43,424 bases of DNA from contig CAYRCC010000019.1 of the NCBI GenBank assembly GCA_964422725.1, positions 1 through 43,424 on the forward strand, written 5' to 3'. Below, piece after piece: positions 16,752 through 24,994 of this stretch (its first letter is position 1; the number at the start of each line of letters is the position of its first letter). The translations under genes were made by a program, and so were the position numbers. Origin of the DNA: CAKSNH01 sp964422725. Its GTDB lineage: Bacteria > Bacillota > Clostridia > UBA1381. A model generated the notes under the pieces. That model was given only the letters and a program-made list of their open reading frames with translations. It was not told where the DNA came from and did no database searches.

Positions 16752-17993
16752 ATGAACGCGGAAATCATTTCTGTTGGTACAGAGCTGTTACTTGGGGAAA
16801 TATTGAATACGGATGCGCAGTTTTTATCACAGCAGTTATCCGAAATAGGAATTAATGTATATCATCAGACAGTTGTGGGCGATAATTATGAACGGCTGAA
16901 AAATGCTGTAATGACAGCGATACAGAGGTGCGATATAGTTATTGCATCCGGCGGACTCGGTCCGACTCCCGATGACATCACAAAAGAGGTTATTGCCGAG
17001 TGTATGGGAGAAAAACTGGTACTTCATAAAGAAAGTATGAATCTTTTGACGGATTACTTTGCGCGATTAAACCGTACAATGACCGAAAATAACAAAAAAC
17101 AGGCATATTTGCCGGAGAATAACTGCGTTGTTTTGAAAAATAATAACGGAACAGCACCGGGGTGTATTATCGAGAAAAACGGCAAAACGGTGATTATGCT
17201 GCCGGGACCGCCGAAAGAACTGAAACCTATGTATCTTGAATCGGTAAAGCCGTATTTGCAAAAGAAGTCGGATAAGATTTTATATTCAAAGGTGTTGCAG
17301 ATTGTCGGAATAGGTGAGTCGGCAGTTGCGCAGAAACTTAAAGATATGATGGAGAATATGGAGAATCCTACGGTTGCGCCGTATGCAAAAGATGTGGGAG
17401 TGCGGCTTCGTATAACAGCGCGCTGTAAAAATGAGGCAGAGGGCGGCGCATTGATTGCATCGGTCGAAAAGGAAATACGAGAGCTGCTCGGCGATTATGT
17501 GTACGGTGAGGGTGAGCAAACCCTGCCGCAGGTTGTTGCGAAAATGCTTTCGGACAGGAAAATGACAATTTCCGCCGCAGAAAGCTGTACGGGCGGTATG
17601 TTTGCGCAATTGCTTACAGATATTGCCGGAGTGTCGGAGATTTTCAATGAAAGCGTAGTCACATACGCAAACGAAGCTAAGATGAAGTACCTTGGCGTGA
17701 GAAGTGAAACGCTTGACAAATACAGTGCCGTAAGCGAACAGACCGCATACGAGATGGCGGAGGGAATATGCAAAATGACAGGCGCGGATGTCGGCGTGGG
17801 AATAACAGGTATAGCCGGTCCGGACGGCGGAAGTGAGCAAAAACCTGTCGGACTTGTGTATGCCGGAGTGTGCGTGAGAGGTAAAGTGACGGTCAAAAAG
17901 CTGAATTTAAGCGGCAGCCGTAACAAAATACGTTATGCGGCGTGCATAAATGTGTACGATATAATCAGAAAAGAATTGATGAATTTGCGGTAA
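16752..17993 (+). CDS. cinA: CinA-family protein (MPT-binding and NMN amidohydrolase-like domains)
   Basis: A 413-residue two-domain protein. The N-terminal molybdopterin-binding-like domain begins MNAEIISVGTELLLGEI and contains SGGLGPTPDDITKE. The C-terminal CinA domain contains AAESCTGGMFAQLLTDI and GITGIAGPDGG, the pattern of NMN deamidases. In several bacteria it lies directly before recA, as here, and can be co-expressed in competence; the domain activities point to NAD(P)-related pyridine nucleotide salvage. I chose ATG 16752, 7 bases after GTGGAGGT, over GTG 16737, which is part of the ribosome site. Confidence 0.93.
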   Translation: MNAEIISVGTELLLGEILNTDAQFLSQQLSEIGINVYHQTVVGDNYERLKNAVMTAIQRCDIVIASGGLGPTPDDITKEVIAECMGEKLVLHKESMNLLTDYFARLNRTMTENNKKQAYLPENNCVVLKNNNGTAPGCIIEKNGKTVIMLPGPPKELKPMYLESVKPYLQKKSDKILYSKVLQIVGIGESAVAQKLKDMMENMENPTVAPYAKDVGVRLRITARCKNEAEGGALIASVEKEIRELLGDYVYGEGEQTLPQVVAKMLSDRKMTISAAESCTGGMFAQLLTDIAGVSEIFNESVVTYANEAKMKYLGVRSETLDKYSAVSEQTAYEMAEGICKMTGADVGVGITGIAGPDGGSEQKPVGLVYAGVCVRGKVTVKKLNLSGSRNKIRYAACINVYDIIRKELMNLR

Positions 17994-18017
17994 ATTCGAG
18001 TAATTGATAAAAATCAC

Positions 18018-18046
18018 TTGAAGATGTACGGGGTTTATTGTATAAT
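18018..18046 (+). promoter_or_regulatory. recA promoter
   Basis: TTGAAG (18018-18023), a 17-bp spacer and a perfect TATAAT (18041-18046), between cinA and recA. The expected start point is near 18053, giving a leader of about 73 bases. I see no LexA box (GAAC-N4-GTTC) in or around it. Confidence 0.8.
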
Positions 18047-18090
18047 ATATAAGGGATAAAATGTGGGATTGATATTTAAACAATAATTTG

Positions 18091-18108
18091 TGTCTGTTTC
18101 GGCAGACA
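18091..18108 (+). promoter_or_regulatory. Small hairpin next to the recA ribosome site
   Basis: TGTCTG (18091-18096) and CAGACA (18103-18108) can form a 6-bp stem with a TTTCGG loop, ending right at the AGGAAGG ribosome site (18108-18114). It could affect translation start or mRNA stability. The stem is short and no T-tract follows, so it is not a terminator. Confidence 0.4.
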
Positions 18109-18125
18109 GGAAGGAAGTTAAATAT

Positions 18126-19214
18126 ATGGCAGAAAAAAAACAGGTTGTGGACAAGACGGTTGCGGTTGAGCGCAAAGATGATGCGGCAGGAAGAAAAGAA
18201 GCTTTAAAGAATGTAATGTCCGCTATTGAGAAAAATTACGGCAAGGGCAGTATTATGAAACTCGGAGATACGAGTGTTGTAAATGTCGAAGCTATTCCGA
18301 CGGGTTCGCTTACGCTTGATATAGCTCTCGGCATAGGCGGTGTACCGAGGGGACGTATAATCGAGATATACGGTCCCGAATCATCGGGTAAAACAACGGT
18401 TGCATTACATATCGCGGCACAGGCACAGAAAATGGGCGGCGAGGCGGCGTTTATTGATGCTGAACACGCGCTTGACCCCGTATATGCCGCGAAGCTTGGT
18501 GTGGATATAGACAATCTTGTTGTTGCACAGCCGGATAACGGCGAGCAGGCTCTTGAAATAGCCGAGGCGCTTGTAAGGAGCGGTGCGCTTGACGTTATTG
18601 TAATAGACTCGGTTGCGGCACTGGTACCGAAATCCGAAATTGAGGGCGGTATGGGTGATTCACACGTGGGTGTGCTGGCAAGACTTATGTCGCAGGCACT
18701 CAGAAAGCTTACCGCGATTATTAACCGTTCGGGGACGGTTGTTATATTTATAAATCAGCTCCGCGAAAAGGTCGGAGTTATATACGGAAACCCCGAAACG
18801 ACACCGGGCGGACGCGCATTGAAATTCTTCTCGTCTGTGCGAATGGATGTCAGAAAGAGCGAAACCATCAAAAACGGTTCTGAAATTATAGGTAACAAGG
18901 TTAAGGTAAAGGTTGTAAAGAATAAAGTTGCGCCGCCGTTTAAGGAAGCGGAATTTGACATTATTTACGGCGAAGGAATATCAAGCGAGGGAAATATTTT
19001 AGATGTTGCGGTGGACTTTGATATCATTCAAAAGAGCGGCGCATGGTTTGCGTATAACGGCGAAAAGATAGGACAGGGCAGAGATAATGTCAGAAAGTAT
19101 ATGCTTGACAACCCTGAATTTACCGAGGATATCGAAAGACAAGTGAGAGAAAAGCTCAATGTCGGCAGAAAATCGGTTGTGGAAGTTGACAAAAATGATG
19201 CTGATAATTTGTGA
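18126..19214 (+). CDS. recA: Recombinase RecA
   Basis: A 362-residue recombinase that coats single-stranded DNA, swaps strands and triggers the SOS response. Walker A is GPESSGKTT at 83-91. The ssDNA-binding loop regions appear as EIEGGMGDSHVG and IYGNPETTPGGRALKF, with FINQLREKVG between them. ATG 18126 follows AGGAAGG by 11 bases. An in-frame GTG at 18090 lies inside the leader and lacks a ribosome site, so I rejected it. recX, often next to recA, is not seen in this window. The gene has its own promoter and no visible LexA site. Confidence 0.98.
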   Translation: MAEKKQVVDKTVAVERKDDAAGRKEALKNVMSAIEKNYGKGSIMKLGDTSVVNVEAIPTGSLTLDIALGIGGVPRGRIIEIYGPESSGKTTVALHIAAQAQKMGGEAAFIDAEHALDPVYAAKLGVDIDNLVVAQPDNGEQALEIAEALVRSGALDVIVIDSVAALVPKSEIEGGMGDSHVGVLARLMSQALRKLTAIINRSGTVVIFINQLREKVGVIYGNPETTPGGRALKFFSSVRMDVRKSETIKNGSEIIGNKVKVKVVKNKVAPPFKEAEFDIIYGEGISSEGNILDVAVDFDIIQKSGAWFAYNGEKIGQGRDNVRKYMLDNPEFTEDIERQVREKLNVGRKSVVEVDKNDADNL

Positions 19215-19261
19215 AAATAGATACAAATTATCTAAAATTTTTTCGTAAATGTAAAAATATA

Positions 19262-19290
19262 TTGACGTACAGTGAAATTTTTAGTATGCT
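19262..19290 (+). promoter_or_regulatory. Promoter of the HPr gene
   Basis: TTGACG (19262-19267), a 17-bp spacer and TATGCT (19285-19290). The -10 box lies inside the inverted repeat TTAGTATGCTAA (19281-19292), and a related motif GTTAGTATAT follows at 19304-19313, so the region might bind a regulator. Confidence 0.65.
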
Positions 19291-19362
19291 AATAAATATA
19301 AATGTTAGTATATATTAGATAGATGTTTATACGTTGTTAAATTATTAGGGGGGCATTATAAT

Positions 19363-19629
19363 ATGTTTTCAAAAGAAGTTACAGTACAAAATCAAGTAGG
19401 TTTGCATGCAAGACCGGCTACATTTTTTATTCAAAAAGCAAATGAGTTTAAGTCTACGAGCATTTGGGTAGAAAAGGACGAAAGAAAGGTTAATGCAAAG
19501 AGCCTTTTGGGTGTACTTTCACTTGGAATTACCAAAGGTACGGCTATTAACATTATGGCTGACGGCGCTGAGGAAGAAGATGCCGTTAATACTTTGGTGG
19601 ATTTGGTTGCATCGAATTTTGTTGAATAA
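19363..19629 (+). CDS. ptsH: HPr family phosphocarrier protein
   Basis: An 88-residue HPr-like protein. The phosphate-accepting histidine is H15 in GLHARPA (13-19), and the regulatory serine region is KSLLGVLSLG with S47 at the HPr kinase site, so it could serve both sugar transport and catabolite control. No PTS enzyme I or transporter gene is nearby. It is a single-gene unit between recA and uvrC with its own promoter, a GGGGGG ribosome site and a likely terminator. A regulatory role, like Crh, is possible, but Crh lacks H15 whereas this protein has it. Confidence 0.9.
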   Translation: MFSKEVTVQNQVGLHARPATFFIQKANEFKSTSIWVEKDERKVNAKSLLGVLSLGITKGTAINIMADGAEEEDAVNTLVDLVASNFVE

Positions 19630-19662
19630 TTTTAACGGTTAGTATATGATAGTAAACAAACG

Positions 19663-19705
19663 GGGAAGTTTCAAGGCCTAGCGGCTGCGGGGCTTCTCTT
19701 TTCTT
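19663..19705 (+). terminator. Probable terminator after the HPr gene
   Basis: GGGAAG (19663-19668) can pair with CTTCTC (19693-19698), with one wobble, enclosing a GGCC-TAGC-GGCT hairpin. A T-rich run (CTCTTTTCTT) follows. The structure is imperfect but well placed between the HPr gene and uvrC. Confidence 0.45.
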
Positions 19706-19720
19706 GTGCGGAGAAGGCTT

Positions 19721-21580
19721 ATGTTTGATATAAAGGAAGAACTTAAAAATTTGCCGGAACAGCCCGGAGTATATCTTATGCACAGTGCCGACGACACTAT
19801 TATTTATGTGGGCAAGGCTAAAATTTTGAAAAATCGGGTAAGACAGTATTTTCAAAACAGTGCCGCACACACGCCTAAGGTGCGCGCAATGGTATCGAAT
19901 ATTGCGTATTTTGAGTATATTGTTACCGATACGGAGATGGAGGCGTTGGTGCTTGAATGTAATTTGATTAAAAAGCATAAGCCGAAATACAATATTCTGC
20001 TGAAAGACGATAAGCATTATCCTTATATTAAAGTTACGGTGAACGAGCAGTACCCGAGAGTGTTTATGACTCGCAAAATGCAAAACGATGGCGCAAGGTA
20101 TTTCGGCCCTTATTCGGGCAGCAACACCATAAAAAATACGCTTGACATTATTCAGAAAATTTTTCATCCGCCTATGTGTACAAGAAAGTTTCCCGAGGAT
20201 ATAGGTAAGGGCAGACCGTGCCTCAATTATCATATCAAAAATTGTTTTGCACCATGTACCGGCGGTGTCAGTAACAGACAGTACAGGAATGTATTTTTTG
20301 AAATATGCTCGTTTCTGGAGGGCAAACACACCGCGTTGGTAAAATCGCTTGAGGACGAAATGAAAGCGGCCTCACGTGAGCTGGAGTTTGAACGGGCGGC
20401 TGTACTGCGTGACAAAATAGCCTCTATAAAGGCTATTGATGAAAAACAAAAAATTATTAATTCAAAGCAGACCGACAGTGACATTATTGCGTTGATAACG
20501 TCTGAAAACAGAGCATTCACAGAAGTGTTTTTTGTGCGTTCGGGCAAGATTATAGGCAGGGAAAATTACAGGATTGATGATGCGGCGGATTTGACCGACA
20601 AACAGATTATGACTGACTTTGTAAAGCAGTTTTACGCAAACGCCGGATATATACCTCAGGAAGTCATACTTGAAGTTGAAATTGAGGATATGGATTTGGT
20701 TAGGGATTGGCTGTCGGAGAGGCGCGGAAAAAGCGTGAGCCTGCAAGTGCCGAAACGCGGAGAAAAAAAACAGCTGATAGAAATGGTAAAAAAGAATGCA
20801 GAAATTGCGGCGGACAATTTCAAGGTGGAGAAATTGAAGTATGAGCAGAAAAACAGCGTTTTGACAAGACTCGCGGCGTGTCTTAGACTGGAAAACGAGC
20901 CGAAAAGAATCGAAAGCTATGATATTTCCAATATTTCGGGGTCTGAAAATGTCGGCGCGATGGTTGTGTTCAGAAACGGATATCCGGACAGAAAGGCGTA
21001 CCGCAAGTTTAAAATAAAGGGTTTTGACGGGCAGGACGATTACGCGGCGATGCGTGAAGTGATATACCGAAGGTTCAGGCACGCGCTTGAAGAGTCTGAG
21101 GCAATAGAACAAGGCAAAATGAGTGTTGAAGATGCTAAGTTTTTGCCGCTCCCCGACTTGATATTGCTTGACGGAGGAAAAGGACACGTGTCGGCAATAA
21201 AAACACTTCTTGAGGAAATAGATACAGATGTGCCGCTGTTCGGTATGGTAAAGGACAATAAACACCGTACGCGTGCAATGGTGTCCGCTGAGGGAAAAGA
21301 AATAGAAATATCAATGATAAGCAATGTGTTCAATTTTGTAACAAAGATACAGGACGAGGTACACCGTACAGCGATAACGTATCACAGACAGCTGCACCGC
21401 AGTCAAGCCGTCAAATCGGAGCTTGACGATATAAAGGGTGTGGGTGAGAAACGCAGAGCGGCATTGCTTGAACATTTTAAGTCGGTGGATAAAATAAAAG
21501 AGGCATCGCTTGAGGAGCTTTTTGAAGCGGTGGATCAAAGAACCGCGAAAAGTGTATATGATTATTTTAACAGGGAATGA
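19721..21580 (+). CDS. uvrC: Excinuclease ABC subunit C
   Basis: A 619-residue nuclease subunit that cuts DNA on both sides of a lesion in nucleotide excision repair. The GIY-YIG domain begins at residue 16 (PGVYLM, then IIYVGKA). A UVR domain (ELEFERAAVLRDKI) binds UvrB. The RNase H-like nuclease contains ESYDISNISG and LILLDGGKGH. Paired helix-hairpin-helix motifs near the end include IKGVGEKRRAALL. I chose ATG 19721 (MFDIKEELKNLP) after GGAGAAGG; in-frame GTG 19706 overlaps that site. uvrA and uvrB are not in the window. Confidence 0.97.
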   Translation: MFDIKEELKNLPEQPGVYLMHSADDTIIYVGKAKILKNRVRQYFQNSAAHTPKVRAMVSNIAYFEYIVTDTEMEALVLECNLIKKHKPKYNILLKDDKHYPYIKVTVNEQYPRVFMTRKMQNDGARYFGPYSGSNTIKNTLDIIQKIFHPPMCTRKFPEDIGKGRPCLNYHIKNCFAPCTGGVSNRQYRNVFFEICSFLEGKHTALVKSLEDEMKAASRELEFERAAVLRDKIASIKAIDEKQKIINSKQTDSDIIALITSENRAFTEVFFVRSGKIIGRENYRIDDAADLTDKQIMTDFVKQFYANAGYIPQEVILEVEIEDMDLVRDWLSERRGKSVSLQVPKRGEKKQLIEMVKKNAEIAADNFKVEKLKYEQKNSVLTRLAACLRLENEPKRIESYDISNISGSENVGAMVVFRNGYPDRKAYRKFKIKGFDGQDDYAAMREVIYRRFRHALEESEAIEQGKMSVEDAKFLPLPDLILLDGGKGHVSAIKTLLEEIDTDVPLFGMVKDNKHRTRAMVSAEGKEIEISMISNVFNFVTKIQDEVHRTAITYHRQLHRSQAVKSELDDIKGVGEKRRAALLEHFKSVDKIKEASLEELFEAVDQRTAKSVYDYFNRE

Positions 21581-21591
21581 GGTAATCGGTT

Positions 21592-22398
21592 ATGGCGGGA
21601 TTCAGTCTTAACAAAAAAGGAAATTTGGCGTACTACACTATAGACAGCTTTGAAAAGAGCGGTCTTGTCAAGCATTGCTTTTCCACGCGGTGCGGCGGTG
21701 TAAGCGGCGGAATATATAAAAGTATGAATCTTAAACCGGACAGCGGTGACAAAACAGAAAATGTAGCTGAAAATTTTAAGATTTTATGCGATGCGATAGA
21801 TATAAATTCTGAGGATTTGGTGTTTTCGGATCAGGTACATTCGGATAAGATATATAATGTTACCCGAAAGGATATAGGTAAGGGTATGACAAGAAAGAGC
21901 GACATAATCGGTATTGATGCGCTTATTTGCGCGGAGTCGGGCGTGCCGATAACGACAGCGTATGCCGACTGTGTACCGCTGTTTTTCCTTGATGTGAAAA
22001 ATCGTGTTATGGCGCTTGCACATTCGGGGTGGAAAGGGACGGTAAAAAAGATAGGCGAAAAGACTGTCGAAAAAATGAAAACGATGTACAACTCAAAGCC
22101 GTCAGATATATTGGCGGCGATAGGACCGTCAATAGGCGTGTGTCATTTTGAGGTCGGCGATGAGGTTGCGGAAGAGTTTATAAAAACGTTCGGCGACGGT
22201 GTTGCCGAAAAATTCGGATTGAAATATCATATAAATTTGCAAAAGGCAATAAAAATGCAGTTCGCTGAGTGCGGTGTACCTGATGAAAATGTTTCGTGCG
22301 CAGATATATGCACTTACTGTAACAGTGATTTGTTGTTTTCACACAGGGCAACCGGCGGTAAACGCGGCGGTCTGGCGGCGATTATGGAATTGAAATAA
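21592..22398 (+). CDS. pgeF: Peptidoglycan editing factor PgeF / multicopper-like YfiH family
   Basis: A 268-residue YfiH/YlmD family protein, often annotated as polyphenol oxidase. Family members act as purine nucleoside phosphorylase or deaminase and, in E. coli, prevent mis-incorporation into peptidoglycan precursors. The zinc ligands are visible: H83 (SDQVHSD), C127 (YADCVPLFF) and H144 (LAHSGWKGT), and IGPSIGVCHFEVG is also typical. It starts at ATG 21592, 11 bases after uvrC. Which activity matters here cannot be read from sequence. Confidence 0.88.
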   Translation: MAGFSLNKKGNLAYYTIDSFEKSGLVKHCFSTRCGGVSGGIYKSMNLKPDSGDKTENVAENFKILCDAIDINSEDLVFSDQVHSDKIYNVTRKDIGKGMTRKSDIIGIDALICAESGVPITTAYADCVPLFFLDVKNRVMALAHSGWKGTVKKIGEKTVEKMKTMYNSKPSDILAAIGPSIGVCHFEVGDEVAEEFIKTFGDGVAEKFGLKYHINLQKAIKMQFAECGVPDENVSCADICTYCNSDLLFSHRATGGKRGGLAAIMELK

Positions 22399-22440
22399 AT
22401 ACGGTGTCGGCATGCATCGGGAAAAGGAGTGAAAATCGGC

Positions 22441-24021
22441 TTGAAAAAGTTTTTGACGGTAATAATTGCGGCATTAATGCTTTTGTCGGCGTGCGGCGAC
22501 GGCGGCAACAGCGGTGACGGAGCGGAAAGTACTTGTGCTCCGGAAGAATTTGACGGCGAGTGGATTGTAAATCAGTCAAGCTCGGCATTAAATATTCCGG
22601 TGTATTCGGTGGATACTTTTCAGCCGATTATAACAAAATCGTCATCGGTGTCCGATGCGATGCACCTTGTGTATGAGCCGTTATTTGAACAGGACGAAAA
22701 TCTGCGTGCGGTCGGAGTGTTGGCGGACGGTTACAGTGTTTCTGCTGACGGACTCACAGTACAGGTACAGCTGAAGAACGGAGTGAAGTGGCACGACGGA
22801 TCTCAGCTTACAGCCGCTGACGTTGATTATACGGTTAAGGCAATACAGAACAGCGACTCTGTGTATAAAGAATGTTTGAACGGTGTTGCGGGCGGCAGTA
22901 GGTCGGGAAACGGTTATGTGTTTAAGCTTAGCCGTCCGATACCGAATTTTGTGTCGATGCTGACATTTCCGATTATTAAAAAGGGAACGACGCTTGAAGC
23001 AGATGCGAATTACATTCCTGTGGGAACAGGGCCGTACAGGTATGCCGGCAAGTCGGCGGCTAAAAAAATTAAATTGGCTGTAAACGAGAATTGGCACGAC
23101 GGCGGCGTAGGAATAAAAAATGTGTGCCTGAGCGAGCTGAAGGATAAAGAAACGGCGGTGGCGGCGTTTGAGGCAAACGAAGTGAGCTGTATAACAGGGA
23201 AAACGATTGATTTGAATAAATACACTCCAAAGGGCAAAATTACGACTGTGGATTATGTTTCAAACAAAATGGTCTATCTGGGAGTCAATTTTTACAGGCA
23301 GGTTCTGTGGGGAAAGTCAACAAGGCAGGCACTCGGATATATGATAGACAAAGAGGAGATTGCGGAGAAACAGGCGTATGAGAGGGCGGTGGCGGTTGAT
23401 GTGCCGGTGAATCCGTCGGCGTGGTATTACGATGCCGGCAGTAAAGTCTATTTTTATGACAATAATATGGTTCACGATTTACTCATTGCCGACGGTTGGA
23501 GCAAAGCGGAGTGGGGATATACCAGGAATACAGGTGAGGCAATCGTTCCGCTGAAACTGGAAATATTGGTTAATACCGAAAGCGCGGAAAAGGTGGAAAT
23601 CGCAAATGCGGCGGCACGATATCTCTCGGAAAATGAGGTTATTGCCGAGGTGAAAGCTGTTCCGTATGCGGAGTATGTCAATTTGATAAATACGAAGCAG
23701 TTTGATTTGTTTATCGGTGAAATAGTTATGCCGAACGGTATGGACCCTACATTTTTGGTGGGTTCGGGCGGAAATTATTTTACGTACAGCAATGTGTATA
23801 TGGACACGATCATATCGAATATGGCAAAGGCGCAGAACGATGACGGTATAAAAGCGGCATATACCGAGTTCGGCAAGCTGTTTAACGATGAAATTCCGTT
23901 TATACCGCTGTTTTTCAGAAAGGAAAGCATCATATTCGACGATGAGGTATCGGGAGATATAAAACCGACTTTCACCAATGTGTACGGCGGTATAGCTCAA
24001 TGGTATATGGAGCAAAAATAA
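22441..24021 (+). CDS. Extracellular solute-binding lipoprotein, family 5 (peptide/nickel type)
   Basis: A 526-residue binding lipoprotein of the SBP_bac_5 (oligopeptide/nickel ABC transporter) family. A signal peptide with lipobox LLSAC and lipidated C18 anchors it to the outer face of the membrane. The pattern LKNGVKWHDGSQLTAADV is the family hallmark. I chose TTG 22441, 11 bases after AAAGGAG; in-frame GTG 22429 overlaps that site. No permease or ATPase genes accompany it, so it either works with a transporter encoded elsewhere or senses a ligand. An RpiR-type regulator gene follows. Confidence 0.85.
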   Translation: MKKFLTVIIAALMLLSACGDGGNSGDGAESTCAPEEFDGEWIVNQSSSALNIPVYSVDTFQPIITKSSSVSDAMHLVYEPLFEQDENLRAVGVLADGYSVSADGLTVQVQLKNGVKWHDGSQLTAADVDYTVKAIQNSDSVYKECLNGVAGGSRSGNGYVFKLSRPIPNFVSMLTFPIIKKGTTLEADANYIPVGTGPYRYAGKSAAKKIKLAVNENWHDGGVGIKNVCLSELKDKETAVAAFEANEVSCITGKTIDLNKYTPKGKITTVDYVSNKMVYLGVNFYRQVLWGKSTRQALGYMIDKEEIAEKQAYERAVAVDVPVNPSAWYYDAGSKVYFYDNNMVHDLLIADGWSKAEWGYTRNTGEAIVPLKLEILVNTESAEKVEIANAAARYLSENEVIAEVKAVPYAEYVNLINTKQFDLFIGEIVMPNGMDPTFLVGSGGNYFTYSNVYMDTIISNMAKAQNDDGIKAAYTEFGKLFNDEIPFIPLFFRKESIIFDDEVSGDIKPTFTNVYGGIAQWYMEQK

Positions 24022-24047
24022 ATTATTACAAATGCGGATAACCCCGA

Positions 24048-24089
24048 AAAAGAGGTTTGACAATCCGAAATTATAAGCAAAAGAGGTTT
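24048..24089. repeat. Direct repeat before the RpiR gene
   Basis: The 11-mer AAAAGAGGTTT occurs at 24048-24058 and again, 31 bases on, at 24079-24089; each is preceded by CCGAAA (24044-24049 and 24066-24071). The second copy contains the ribosome site of the RpiR gene. It could be a regulator binding pair, but this is only inference. Confidence 0.35.
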
Positions 24090-24096
24090 TTAAACA

Positions 24097-24960
24097 TTGG
24101 ATAATGAAGCTAATATTATTTTATATATAAAAAATAATATGTCCGGTTTCAGTAAACGTCAAAAGCTGATAGCCGATTATATAACCGAGCATTACGATAA
24201 GGCGGCATATATGACAGCCGCAAAGCTGAGTGAAGAGGTTGGGGTGAGTGAGTCGACGGTTGTACGCTTTTCGGCAGAGCTTGGCTTTGACGGTTACCAA
24301 AAGCTGCAGCGCGTACTCAGAGAGGTTACGCAGTCAAAGCTGACAGCACTTCAGCGTATGGAAATAGCATCACAGCGTATGGACGGCGGCAGTGTTCTGA
24401 CAGACGTGCTTGAGTCGGATATGGATAAGATACAGAAAACATTGCTTGAAATAGACCATAACGAATTTCAGAATGCTGTTGAGGCACTTACAAACGCAAA
24501 GAAAATCTATATTGTGGGTGCGAGGAGTGCGGCGGCACTTGCAACGTTTGCGGCGTTCTACTTTAATCTTATGTTTGACAATGTGAAGGTTATTCACACT
24601 ACAAGCTCAAGTGATATTTTTGAACAGCTTTTGAGGGTCAGCGAGGGTGATGTTGTTCTCGGCATCAGTTTTCCGAGATACTCCAAAAGTACGATAAAGG
24701 CAATGGAATATGCGAAAAAACGCGGTGCGGCGGTTATAGGACTCACCGACAGCGTAAATTCTCCTATTGTCAAGGAGGCAACATATTGTCTGGTGGCGAG
24801 GAGTGATATGAATTCGTTTGCGGATTCGTTGGTTGCGCCGATGAGTGTAATTAACGCACTGATAGCGGCGATAGGAATTAACAAGAGAGAAGAGATAACA
24901 GATACTCTTGAAACTCTTGAAAACATCTGGGACGTATACGGTGTGTACGATAAGAACTGA
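24097..24960 (+). CDS. MurR/RpiR family transcriptional regulator
   Basis: A 287-residue regulator with an N-terminal HTH_6 domain (residues 1-77, with LSEEVGVSESTVVRFSAELG as the recognition region) and a C-terminal SIS sugar-phosphate-binding domain (about 115-255). Such proteins respond to sugar phosphates such as N-acetylmuramic acid 6-phosphate or ribose 5-phosphate. No sugar gene is adjacent; its neighbours are a solute-binding lipoprotein and a flavoprotein, so its target is unknown. It starts at TTG 24097 with AGAGG 10 bases upstream. Confidence 0.9.
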   Translation: MDNEANIILYIKNNMSGFSKRQKLIADYITEHYDKAAYMTAAKLSEEVGVSESTVVRFSAELGFDGYQKLQRVLREVTQSKLTALQRMEIASQRMDGGSVLTDVLESDMDKIQKTLLEIDHNEFQNAVEALTNAKKIYIVGARSAAALATFAAFYFNLMFDNVKVIHTTSSSDIFEQLLRVSEGDVVLGISFPRYSKSTIKAMEYAKKRGAAVIGLTDSVNSPIVKEATYCLVARSDMNSFADSLVAPMSVINALIAAIGINKREEITDTLETLENIWDVYGVYDKN

Positions 24961-24994
24961 TGTTGTGCAAATTTGGTGTAAAGGAGCGTTCAAC

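Noticed and set aside
18018..18125. A LexA/SOS box before recA
   Set aside because: I searched for GAAC-N4-GTTC and close variants and found none.
19215..19250. Terminator after recA
   Set aside because: Only a 5-bp AT stem (AGATA/TATCT) before a T-rich run is present; too weak to call, though the HPr promoter follows.
20462..21265. A 267-residue minus-strand open frame inside uvrC
   Set aside because: It is antisense to the conserved UvrC domains, has no ribosome site or recognisable motif, and its composition (His/Phe/Arg rich) is that of a shadow frame.
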